DNA from: Elmis aenea
Lineage: Eukaryota > Arthropoda > Insecta > Coleoptera > Elmidae
NCBI GenBank assembly: GCA_947652605.1
Contig: OX393577.1
Span: 50,071,494 to 50,135,493, forward strand
Length of the DNA stretch: 64,000 bases
Direction of reading: 5' to 3'
Shown: piece by piece, positions 55,201 to 56,402 of the stretch
Position numbering within the stretch: position 1 is the first letter of the stretch
Layout: every line of letters begins with the position of its first letter
Program-made: the position numbers and the translations under genes
The notes under the pieces: generated by a model
The model's database searches: none
What the model saw: the letters and a program-made list of their open reading frames with translations, nothing else
What the model was told of the DNA's origin: nothing

Positions 55201-56402
55201 TCTGTGGGTAATTTTCGACAAAATATGATAAGGGTCGCCAATTTGCAAAGGTTTAGGGTTACGTTTGCAAAAATTAATAAAATATTTAATTTTTGTCATC
55301 AGGCTGTCTAATTAACATAAACATTAGGTCTGAACTTTAGGAGTTATAAAAAAAAGTTTTTGTTGTTAACATGGATTAAAAAAAAATATGTTTTTTTAAT
55401 TATATTTTTCACATAACTTTTAACAAATTGTACCTTTTTAACAGCTAATAATTATTTAAATACCTACCTTATTTTATTATAATTTACATGATTCATCATT
55501 TTATAAAGATGCAAATTTAAATCGACAAATAGCATTGTTAAAAAATGTATGTTAATCTGAGAACACATTTTTCTAGATGAAAAAGAAATATTCGAGTTTA
55601 TCATAAAGGTATCGGTTATGCCATTCTCCGACAGAAAGACATCAAGGCACTCTGATATATTGTGATGAACATGACTGATTACGCCTATGAAATGGTATTA
55701 AATGACATTATATCTTTTATAAAAAAAAACAAGAAATAAAGAACTATTATTAACAAAAACGTATAAACAAACAAATATTATAATAATAATTCAATTTTTG
55801 TGGGCTCTTGACACTTGGGGGCCCAGGAATTAAGCCCTATTAGTCCCTATGTAGATTCACCCCTGCCTACTGTAGTCCCTTTGTGGGATTTTAAAAGCTC
55901 GAAATAGCTATTACGATTTAGTGAAATCTTTTCGTATATTAACACGTTATGACACAAAGCAAAAATATGAAATTCTTCAAAGTTAATCCAATCTAAAAAA
56001 CTTCAGGCGATGGTATTGAGACACAACCATTTAATTCCTTAGAAATGCTGCCAATAGTAACAGAAAGCCATGATTATGAAAGTATACGGAACGAATAAGA
56101 TAGATAAAGGAGAAGAAATAGCAAAAGATCTCAAACTGCTACCAAAAAAATTGGCAATTGGCCGATTTAGACAATACTTTCATATATATTTGTAGTTTTT
56201 TTTTGTCAACAAAAACAATTTTAAGAAAACGCATAAATACCTTTTACTTGGGGTTCCAGCCACGTAACGACAGGTTGATCCAAGGCATCGCTTTCCACCT
56301 TGCACTCGTAGCGGGTTCGCAAATCGCCCCTCGACAGCGTTATCTGCAGCTTTGATCGTCCAGTTCCAACGCCTTCTCCGTCGTCATGCGAAGTGTATGT
56401 TC
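1..56402 (-). CDS. Multi-exon Ig-superfamily transmembrane receptor, neuromusculin-like candidate (whole locus span, 19 exons, open at both ends)
   Basis: Nineteen exons read in one direction with matching phase at every junction give about 1,400 residues. Order: half of Ig1, Ig2-Ig8, an 11-residue stalk exon, a transmembrane helix, a long polar tail. Each complete Ig domain has the two cysteines and most have the strand-C tryptophan and the Y-x-C motif. Many N-x-S/T sites mark an extracellular face. The role inferred from the family is cell adhesion or neuronal/muscle recognition at the plasma membrane. Eight Ig domains without FNIII fit neuromusculin better than nephrin/SNS (9 Ig plus FNIII), echinoid (7 Ig plus FNIII) or sidestep (5 Ig plus FNIII), but this rests on domain count only. 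The signal peptide with the first half of Ig1, and the stop codon, are outside the window. The span includes introns full of transposons. Confidence 0.85.
1359..1498 (-). CDS. Receptor exon 18: cytoplasmic tail with Y-x-N motif
   Basis: Acceptor tttattttacag and donor AATAAA/gtaagt. It encodes PNQSTIGDKGKLGGAPSDG, then TDPLTNPDRGFYENLPFHGM and QNPPNK. The aromatic F-Y-E-N-L-P-F-H block stands out from the polar surroundings and contains a Y-x-N tyrosine motif. Two leading bases in, phase 0 out. Confidence 0.85.
1628..1657 (-). CDS. Receptor exon 17: 30-nt basic microexon
   Basis: Donor GGACAAG/gtacga and acceptor gtggttgcag. It encodes ASRKRKKPGQ, a nuclear-localisation-like basic cluster. 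An alternative acceptor 9 nt upstream (gcacgaag, exon end 1666) keeps the same frame and would add three residues. Both acceptors have weak pyrimidine tracts, so the 5' end is the least certain junction of the gene. Confidence 0.6.
1887..2936 (+). mobile_element. Mariner element, degenerate, with a possible insertion in its 3' part
   Basis: The left terminus CGAGGTGTGGCTAATAAATA follows a TA. A degraded inverted counterpart, accagtctcgctatttag, appears at about 2910-2936. Between about 2480 and 2900 the sequence no longer looks like mariner and may be a later insertion. The right boundary is therefore uncertain. Confidence 0.6.
2040..2480 (+). pseudogene. Mariner transposase remnant
   Basis: At 2100-2187 one frame reads NNGVVINEWVPEGQTVNRHY, then YLEVLAKLR, the conserved mariner catalytic-core segment around the V-P-E-G-Q-T-V-N motif. 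Further on, in shifting frames, come a PPYSPD-like patch (tccaccttactcgccggac), APCDFN-F, and the C-terminal WKIRMLKG. Stops and frameshifts throughout; not functional. Confidence 0.75.
3543..3829 (-). CDS. Receptor exon 16: cytoplasmic tail, basic segment
   Basis: Acceptor ttttcaaattag and donor GGTGGAG/gtaaat. It encodes PDGQSPDTSGQSKWPLKPGV, LVHVNAMKNLHSG, a lysine/arginine-rich stretch (RTKYKKSKNKVYARLERLK), then SVPIGLYQSPGG. No recognised domain. Low complexity is limited, and the W-P-L-K-P-G-V segment looks like a constrained motif. Confidence 0.85.
3830..5174. other. Intron sequence, no gene seen
   Basis: AT-rich intron between exons 16 and 15 of the receptor. No coding, RNA or element termini recognised before the foldback at 5175. 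Confidence 0.6.
5175..6377. mobile_element. Long foldback MITE (family A), TA target, interrupted by a hAT MITE
   Basis: The ends tacaccctgttcttaaatatt and aatatttaagaaacactctgta are inverted copies flanked by TA. The arms mirror each other over some hundreds of bases: ggagttacacccccctaaag pairs with ctttaggggggtgtaattcc, and the inner arms meet near a ttttggtggtt palindrome. No ORF of its own. The related copy at 51320-52386 is uninterrupted. Confidence 0.8.
5653..5963. mobile_element. hAT-type MITE with (GGAGTC)n termini, nested
   Basis: Terminal inverted repeats CAGGGCTGTGGAGTCGGAG and its inverted partner ending CCGCAGCCCTG. Perfect 8-bp target duplication GTTACTAT at 5645-5652 and 5964-5971. 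The subterminal sequence is reiterated GGAGTC / GACTCC. The element splits the arm of a foldback element, so it is the younger insertion. Confidence 0.85.
6380..7599. other. Intron sequence, no gene seen
   Basis: AT-rich. A short ORF at 7361-7519 begins MGKTVLVHFAIIILSQSP, signal-peptide-like, but the composition is that of the surrounding DNA and there is no supporting context. Confidence 0.5.
7600..8800. mobile_element. Foldback MITE, diverged family A copy, with nested hairpin
   Basis: The left arm carries ggagttacaccctcataaag and caaatttggagaaatgtaga. The right arm carries their inverted forms near 8625-8710, including tctacatttctccaaatttg. The ends have decayed, so boundaries are approximate. 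The centre is occupied by a separate GC-rich hairpin at 7948-8101. Confidence 0.65.
7948..8101. repeat. GC-rich near-perfect hairpin MITE
   Basis: GGTCCACACACACCGGCG...CGCCGGTGTGAGTTGACC. The two arms of about 65 nt pair almost fully through gcggtggcgatcgcgggcgc and its complement, with a short loop near gtaacttactaacg. Much more GC-rich than its surroundings. Degenerate relatives lie at about 23850-23920 and 45600-45645. Confidence 0.75.
9071..9718. mobile_element. Foldback MITE (family B), TA target
   Basis: Ends TACAGGGTGTCACACAAAAA and TTTTTGTGTGACCCTGTA flanked by TA. The arms mirror through ggctcctcaaatactataag and its inverted form at about 9615-9640, so most of the 648 bp can fold back. 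No ORF. Confidence 0.85.
10415..10448 (-). CDS. Receptor exon 15: 34-nt juxtamembrane microexon
   Basis: Acceptor ttgctaacaacag and donor GAGAAAA/gtaagt. It encodes YSNPVELEERE with two bases carried over. Phase fits exactly between exon 14 (one base out) and exon 16 (one base in). Its length is not a multiple of three, so skipping it would shift the tail frame. Confidence 0.75.
10570..10707 (-). CDS. Receptor exon 14: transmembrane helix and stop-transfer
   Basis: Acceptor tgatgttatag and donor AATAAAT/gtaagt. It encodes VAPWWKRFDDN, an unbroken hydrophobic run of about 26 residues (MIIIIASVVAVIICV onward), then CRRKRARNK, a basic stop-transfer anchor. This is the only membrane segment seen, which fits a single-pass type I receptor. 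The helix contains four cysteines, which is unusual and could allow acylation (inference). Confidence 0.9.
11234..11984. mobile_element. Foldback MITE (family C)
   Basis: Ends tacagggtggcctattttcg and cgaaaataggccaccctgta. Arms share inverted ggttattatcagaga / tctgataataacc, the ttaaatatctcgctt motif, and a central pair around ttttaaacggcaaacatag / gctatttaaaataa. No coding capacity. Other copies are at 33945-35060 and 46606-47637. Confidence 0.82.
12036..12409. mobile_element. hAT-type MITE
   Basis: Ends caaaagcggatctagg and GTAGATCCGTCCCTG, with a perfect 8-bp duplication CCTAATCG at 12028-12035 and 12410-12417. The right end holds gggggcccagggtttaagcc. A similar right end with no visible left end lies at about 55685-55864. 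Confidence 0.8.
12895..13724. mobile_element. hAT-type element with TCCCGGGA-reiterated termini, nested
   Basis: Terminal inverted repeats TAGGGTTTCT and AGAAACCCTA. Perfect 8-bp target duplication GTACACAC at 12887-12894 and 13725-13732. Subterminal blocks consist of repeated palindromic TCCCGGGATCCCGGGA-type units at both ends. The AT-rich interior has no convincing ORF. Confidence 0.87.
13915..14839 (+). mobile_element. Pogo/Tc1-like element with internally reiterated terminal motif
   Basis: The left end GGGGAGACCGGGGTAAGATG and the right end acttgccccggcctccc are inverted. The motif GGGGTAAGATGACGAAC or its complement also occurs internally near 13935, 14280-14330 and 14610-14660. It carries a broken zinc-finger exon typical of the C-terminus of DDE transposases, so it looks like an internal deletion derivative. 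Confidence 0.65.
14471..14597 (+). pseudogene. PHD-like zinc finger, frameshifted transposase tail
   Basis: One frame reads CHVEIVDPPDEDWIECKKCK, then VWW. A one-base shift gives HDACSAYEGGGDFVCDYC and a stop. The spacing C-x2-C ... H-x3-C ... C-x2-C, with the W-I-E-C core, is that of the PHD-type finger found at the C-terminus of many insect pogo-like DDE transposases (family knowledge). The finger is broken between the two tryptophans and the histidine. Confidence 0.65.
15394..17024. other. Intron sequence, no gene seen
   Basis: AT-rich end of the 6.3-kb intron before the stalk microexon. Short ORFs only; nothing recognised. Confidence 0.6.
17025..17060 (-). CDS. Receptor exon 13: 36-nt stalk microexon
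   Basis: Acceptor atttgtgtag and donor TCGCCAG/gtaaaa. It encodes AYQEQSSQIGSP, a short polar stalk between Ig8 and the membrane helix. The carried G from exon 12 completes its first codon, and its own trailing G completes the first glycine of exon 14. Exon 12 also ends with G and exon 14 starts with GA, so the exon could be skipped in frame, removing 12 residues. Confidence 0.75.
17154..17417 (-). CDS. Receptor exon 12: complete Ig8, membrane-proximal
   Basis: Acceptor taacattccag at 17418-17419 and donor GTTACAG/gtaaat. With the carried T it reads YIPECTIVRTNYEGNPALLC, then VSFTWKIRGAND, VRTYQCYANNTVGEGG and CELDVT. The open frame extends past 17417, but only the 53-nt intron (17418-17470) restores phase with exon 11, so I chose this acceptor. 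Confidence 0.88.
17471..17728 (-). CDS. Receptor exon 11: complete Ig7
   Basis: Acceptor cttactttag and donor GTACAAT/gtaagc. It encodes YPPENLTVSTNVIIVDE, RVICSGKGVPALSYVWKRN, then RKAAGSYICEATNKHGTES and YLNVQ: a full C2/I-type Ig domain. Two leading bases, one trailing. Confidence 0.9.
17729..18418. other. 690-nt intron 10 of the receptor
   Basis: The only intron longer than 100 nt inside the compact ectodomain cluster. I see no exon, element terminus or RNA in it. Confidence 0.6.
18419..18548 (-). CDS. Receptor exon 10: end of Ig6
   Basis: Acceptor cttgtttcaag and donor GTGGACT/gtaagt. It encodes IWNMTAWPGEQLDRTAPNS, then NYTCRSSTNGIGPEVNST, closing Ig6 with its second canonical cysteine. 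Preceded by a 53-nt intron and followed by a 690-nt intron. Three N-glycosylation sites. Confidence 0.88.
18602..18828 (-). CDS. Receptor exon 9: main part of Ig6
   Basis: Acceptor tttattttag and donor ACTCTG/gtaaga. It encodes APPAFIQNLPPYQGVLMSS, ISLTCRVECSPLCTVDWLKDG, then a long loop ending SAESTL. The domain has two cysteines beyond the canonical strand-B cysteine (VEC, PLC). NIS and NHS glycosylation sites. Ends in phase 0. Confidence 0.88.
18887..19153 (-). CDS. Receptor exon 8: complete Ig5
   Basis: Acceptor ctttaatttag and donor GTCTTCG/gtacgc. One exon holds a whole domain: YPPGEAKISYTPSKIVKG, VTLECAVSDLGRPKNVKYLW, then SSWTIAPVTFETESNFTC and GAPATVSMDVF. Both cysteines and the tryptophan are present. 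Phase: two leading bases, one trailing. Confidence 0.9.
19210..19441 (-). CDS. Receptor exon 7: C-terminal half of Ig4, with a cysteine-bearing insert
   Basis: Acceptor ttttgtgacag and donor GTGTTCT/gtaagt. It encodes VRWYLGGEMLKELPECNYS, an acidic glycine-rich insert (DADGNGEGSGG), PLCNVDPS, then GNYTCQGQNIAGWGPESEP. Two extra cysteines (PEC and PLC) flank the insert and could form a second disulfide in this domain; that is inference. One base carried over. Confidence 0.9.
19496..19611 (-). CDS. Receptor exon 6: N-terminal half of Ig4
   Basis: Acceptor ccttttttag and donor CTCAAG/gtacaa. It encodes APSVEVQMDPPTPVRARD, then GNVTLVCDVASGNPSALLK, with the strand-B cysteine of Ig4 and one N-glycosylation site. 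Phase 0 at its end. Confidence 0.88.
19668..19849 (-). CDS. Receptor exon 5: C-terminal half of Ig3
   Basis: Acceptor gtatcatag and donor GTGCAAT/gtaaga. It encodes AKDGQNLSLSNKDKYELG, then SVSRDDMGTYTCICKNSVG and FIYVNVQ. D-x-G-x-Y-x-C is a canonical Ig F strand. It starts with the base completing the tryptophan codon and ends with one carried base. Confidence 0.9.
19908..20019 (-). CDS. Receptor exon 4: N-terminal half of Ig3
   Basis: Acceptor aaattaacag and donor GTTTG/gtaaat. It encodes YPPVVTVSPENVTTNETGN, then ILHCSYIANPTVLDAIVW: strand-B cysteine and strand-C tryptophan, the last codon split TG/G over the intron. Two N-glycosylation sites (NVT, NET). The introns on either side are 56 and 58 nt. 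Confidence 0.88.
20076..20226 (-). CDS. Receptor exon 3: C-terminal half of Ig2
   Basis: Acceptor tttaatttcag and donor TCTACT/gtaagt. It encodes SDGTFVTKSSLIFEASRW and MRQFHCYSENSV, the E-F-G strands with the second cysteine of Ig2, then a linker ending VKVY. Phase 0 in, one base carried over (T). First exon of the compact 3.2-kb ectodomain cluster. Confidence 0.88.
20626..22803 (-). mobile_element. Mariner-like (DD41D-type) element with very long terminal inverted repeats
   Basis: TA-flanked ends tacagggtggtgctttttt and aaaaaagcaccaccctgta. The arms mirror for about 500 bp, to roughly 21120 and 22305, sharing for instance atggccgccatattggattt and gagcattctcgattttgtag. Between them lies a single minus-strand transposase pseudogene. 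2.18 kb in total, which is long-armed for this superfamily. Confidence 0.85.
21199..22234 (-). pseudogene. Tc1/mariner-superfamily transposase (DUF4817-type N-terminus), broken
   Basis: Starts MFTNEEKQEMYDVYIRNHKN, an insect DUF4817-type helix-turn-helix start. It continues in other frames with RGPYRKRINVNEVNVLAQIA, then CTDESLF-like (with a stop before TDESLF), then LQWFQQDGAGPHNARIVREY and SPCLTPMDCFLWGNVKD. The last two acidic catalytic residues (QQD, PMD) are 41 residues apart by my count. At least three frameshifts and one internal stop, with the final part (AFDSIPRQTILKAVDEMN to a TAA) again shifted. About 345 codons when intact. Confidence 0.85.
22806..24703. other. Intron sequence with element fragments
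   Basis: Contains a lone tacagggtgttgactgata terminus at about 22982 and a degraded half of the GC-rich hairpin family at 23850-23920 (cgccaccgccaccgcgtcgg). No gene seen. Confidence 0.5.
24704..25904. mobile_element. hAT-type element with ATTTAAATC-reiterated termini
   Basis: Termini CAGGGTTGAG and ATCCACCCTG; perfect 8-bp target duplication ATCAATTA at 24696-24703 and 25905-25912. Both subterminal regions are runs of GATTTAAATCA-like units. The interior has no transposase. A related copy lies at about 37140-38099. Confidence 0.85.
25913..27400. other. Intron sequence, no gene seen
   Basis: AT-rich; nothing recognised before the non-LTR element. Confidence 0.5.
27419..28560 (+). pseudogene. 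Non-LTR ORF2, endonuclease part (APE type)
   Basis: Reads VIYFNCQGFLNNKDEI, VICLTETHVDLNVTMDEL, GVLIFIKNSLKYEV, VGDFNFDLSK, then, after a one-base loss at about 28122, KISDHCIISLLIN. These are the N, E, GDFN and S-D-H catalytic blocks of an APE-type endonuclease. Frame changes again near 28240 and 28480 (linker ...HYNHKWFNAEILNKIK). Confidence 0.85.
28561..30376 (+). pseudogene. Non-LTR ORF2, reverse transcriptase part
   Basis: A long open frame of 601 codons from 28571 with FRPINTVPVYEKVLELIVK, SGFRSGHSCETVL, LAVFLDFRRAFETINRELL, GVPQGTVLGPLLFVVYINDM, the catalytic FADDTMLF, then CINVDKSKFMILG and YLGVILDENLTF. Fingers, palm and thumb look intact and the frame closes at 30376. It is part of an ORF2 broken upstream by frameshifts, so the whole protein is not made. 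The RT part itself shows little decay, suggesting a fairly recent insertion. Confidence 0.9.
30846..31214 (+). mobile_element. Helitron-like non-autonomous element, degraded 3' end
   Basis: Starts with a gtatgtatg-type run. It then shares tcctgaccaaatttggcaca and atctataggaccatgg with the copy at 32950-33318. Ends near a cgagcgaagccggg hairpin but lacks a clean CTAG end. Repeated aaaattcccaaaagatcc-like units occupy 30985-31120. Confidence 0.55.
31215..32940. other. Intron sequence, no gene seen
   Basis: AT-rich; no coding region or terminus recognised. Confidence 0.5.
32945..33318 (+). mobile_element. Helitron-like non-autonomous element
   Basis: The 3' end has the hairpin ggagccccgaaggggctcc followed by ggaatcgCTAG and a host T, the Helitron 3' signature. 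The body shares tcctgaccaaatttggcaca with the copy at 30846. The 5' TC end is not certain; a TC at about 32945 is the best candidate. Confidence 0.65.
33945..35060. mobile_element. Foldback MITE family C copy, left end lost, interrupted by a hAT element
   Basis: Begins at ctcggttattatcagagat without the tacagggtgg terminus and ends cgaaaatagaccaccctgta. Arms match those at 11234-11984. The 427-bp insertion at 34176 has a duplicated target, which shows the order of insertion. Confidence 0.78.
34176..34602. mobile_element. hAT-type MITE with (GGAGC)n termini, nested
   Basis: Termini CAGGGGTTTGGAG and CTCCAAACCCCTG. Perfect 8-bp target duplication CTTAAGAT at 34168-34175 and 34603-34610. Subterminal arrays of gctccgctccagctccgctc type run in opposite senses at the two ends. 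Confidence 0.87.
35163..35275. repeat. Single hAT-like terminus with ATCGGTA reiterations
   Basis: tagggatgtaggtacccg followed by repeated attaatcggtaatcgg units. No inverted partner or target duplication found, so it is a solo or truncated end. Confidence 0.4.
35300..36930. other. Intron sequence, no gene seen
   Basis: AT-rich. Short ORFs at 35512-35892 (minus) and 35860-36048 (plus) lack recognisable domains. Confidence 0.5.
36937..38099. mobile_element. hAT-type fragments: a Charlie-like left end and a second copy of the ATTTAAATC element
   Basis: CAGCGTTTCCCAAACTTTCG at 36937 is a typical hAT left end. From about 37140 the sequence follows the element at 24985-25904 closely and ends with tttttatccaccctg at 38099. 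No matching 8-bp duplication found, so these may be two truncated elements side by side. Confidence 0.55.
38100..39824. other. Intron sequence, no gene seen
   Basis: AT-rich, nothing recognised. Confidence 0.5.
39825..40183 (-). mobile_element. Helitron-like non-autonomous element
   Basis: Read on the minus strand it begins TCTATC and ends with the cccgtgcaacgccggg hairpin followed by taaattaaCTAG and a host T, with a host A before the TC. Same family as the tandem array at 42384-43298, opposite orientation. It carries an expanded (TTTG/TGTTTG)n stretch at 40050-40132. Confidence 0.75.
40050..40132. repeat. Microsatellite (ACAAACAC/ACAA)n
   Basis: Uninterrupted acaaacac units followed by acaaacaaac units, inside the Helitron near its 5' side. 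The homologous region of other copies has only tttgtttgtgtgtttg, so this copy expanded. Confidence 0.85.
40184..41649. other. Intron sequence with isolated element ends
   Basis: Holds tagggttgctaaccgtcctc at about 41261, a hAT-like left end without a partner, and tacagggtgattcataac at 41502. No gene seen. Confidence 0.45.
42384..42670 (+). mobile_element. Helitron unit 1 of tandem array
   Basis: TCTATAATTATAAAAGAGC 5' end after a host A; 3' end cccgtgcaacgccgggtaaa, then tcagCTAG. Body includes aatcctaggtccgttgaccg and a ggcgcgagcgcgcagcgcga block. 287 bp, non-autonomous. Confidence 0.8.
42671..42974 (+). mobile_element. Helitron unit 2 of tandem array
   Basis: Begins TCTATATCTTATC directly after the CTAG of unit 1 and ends tcagCTAG. 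304 bp; nearly identical to unit 1 over its whole body. Confidence 0.82.
42975..43298 (+). mobile_element. Helitron unit 3 of tandem array
   Basis: Begins TCTATATCTTATC directly after the CTAG of unit 2 and ends tcagCTAG followed by the host T. 324 bp. It differs from units 1 and 2 in the GC-rich block: ggccgggaacagccgggaac and a repeat of the gagtagtctgtgattgata segment. Confidence 0.82.
43828..43954. repeat. 127-bp GC-rich hairpin
   Basis: gtactgcattaccggccct and agggccggtaatgcagtac are exact inverted copies. The arms continue with ccttagcaacggccgtaaaa and its complement, and the loop region repeats ccttagcaacggccg once more. GC-rich within AT-rich DNA; could be a MITE or a processed-hairpin source. 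Confidence 0.75.
43960..45516. other. Intron sequence, no gene seen
   Basis: AT-rich. A gcaccctgtatatt element terminus near 44612 and a ggatatcgaataccgatac stretch at 44950 are the only repeats noticed. Confidence 0.45.
45720..46599. mobile_element. Tc1/pogo-like MITE with reiterated terminal motif, TA target
   Basis: Ends GGGGAAGGTGGTATATACTG and CAGTATATACCATCTTCCCC flanked by TA. The terminal motif (tgggaca ... tataccacc) recurs inside at about 45884-45950 and 46225-46240 as gtcccactatacaccac and gtcccacaatgcaccatg. No transposase. Confidence 0.8.
46606..47637. mobile_element. Foldback MITE family C copy with rearranged arms
   Basis: Starts tacagggtggtctattttcg only six bases after the previous element, and ends ctgataataaccgagatacc. 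It contains extra alternating copies of the ttaaatatctcgcttaaa and ggcaaccatagttggc motifs, so the foldback is longer than the copy at 11234-11984 and may be two copies recombined. Confidence 0.72.
47894..48985. other. Intron sequence, no gene seen
   Basis: Includes a catcgatatactgatattcg run with gatatcgatatatcgcctag at about 48036-48088, which resembles a hAT end but has no confirmed partner. Confidence 0.45.
48986..49158 (-). CDS. Receptor exon 2: N-terminal half of Ig2
   Basis: Acceptor tttattttag and donor GAGTTG/gtatgt. It encodes about 57 residues, VKPLKMELSG onward, with VYLICDVFGAYPAAEVKWF: strand-B cysteine and strand-C tryptophan. It begins with TG completing a valine codon and ends in phase 0. 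It sits alone between a 7.1-kb intron on one side and a 28.8-kb intron on the other. Confidence 0.85.
49571..49818. mobile_element. hAT-type MITE with GCGGCCC motifs
   Basis: Termini CAGCGGTGAGCAAAC and GTTTGCCCACCGCTA; perfect 8-bp target duplication GTCTAAGT at 49563-49570 and 49819-49826. Left end contains gcggcccgcgggccgcatg. A degraded relative with gtggcccg- and gcccttgct-like pieces lies near 56778-56840. Confidence 0.87.
50717..51070. repeat. hAT-like end with GAACCGG reiterations
   Basis: cagggagccgaaccgaaccg, followed by many gaaccgg/ccggttc units up to about 51060. No inverted terminus or duplication found, so one end has probably been lost. Confidence 0.45.
51320..52386. mobile_element. 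Long foldback MITE (family A), uninterrupted copy
   Basis: Ends tacaggacgtttcttaagta and tacttaagaaacaccttgta flanked by TA. The arms pair over nearly the full 1.07 kb, down to a central pair ggttgccatggtttgttta / taaacaaaccatggcaacc. No ORF. Confidence 0.87.
52389..53466. other. Intron sequence, no gene seen
   Basis: AT-rich; nothing recognised. Confidence 0.5.
53467..54876. mobile_element. Inverted-repeat element with AATATTGG reiterations
   Basis: Ends ccaagtagcacaataatatt and ccaatattttgtgctactgg are inverted. Subterminal parts hold repeated caatattgg-like units, and a direct repeat ttaatatgttattggtccaa occurs at about 53603 and 53771. No clear target duplication. Confidence 0.6.
54168..54326 (+). 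CDS. Small ORF, 52 residues, unrecognised
   Basis: Begins MSEHESISMPVDNIIANAVK and contains VCIPNFDGSPESDID before a TAG. The P-N-F-D-G-S-P-E segment recalls the N-terminal region of some retroelement gag proteins (for example P-x-F-x-G-x-P), and the preceding ttggcgctccagga at about 53835 could be a primer-binding-like site. Both are weak. It may be a captured or truncated fragment inside the inverted-repeat element. Confidence 0.25.
   Translation: MSEHESISMPVDNIIANAVKAMIVNARMQSKKVAVCIPNFDGSPESDIDSAV
54877..56240. other. Intron sequence with a hAT right end
   Basis: At about 55685-55864 the sequence repeats the right part of the hAT element at 12036-12409, ending tgtagattcacccctg. No matching left end. 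Otherwise nothing seen. Confidence 0.5.
56241..56402 (-). CDS. Receptor exon 1 of window: C-terminal half of Ig1
   Basis: Acceptor tttgttccag at the high end and donor AAAAG/gtattt at the low end. Read with two leading bases, it encodes about 53 residues containing GRSKLQITLSRGDL and RYECKVESDAL, the E-F-G strands of a V-type Ig domain with its second cysteine. It ends one base into a codon (phase 1), which matches the two leading bases of the next exon. The exon with the first cysteine and the signal peptide must lie upstream; I could not find it between 56403 and 64000. Confidence 0.8.
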
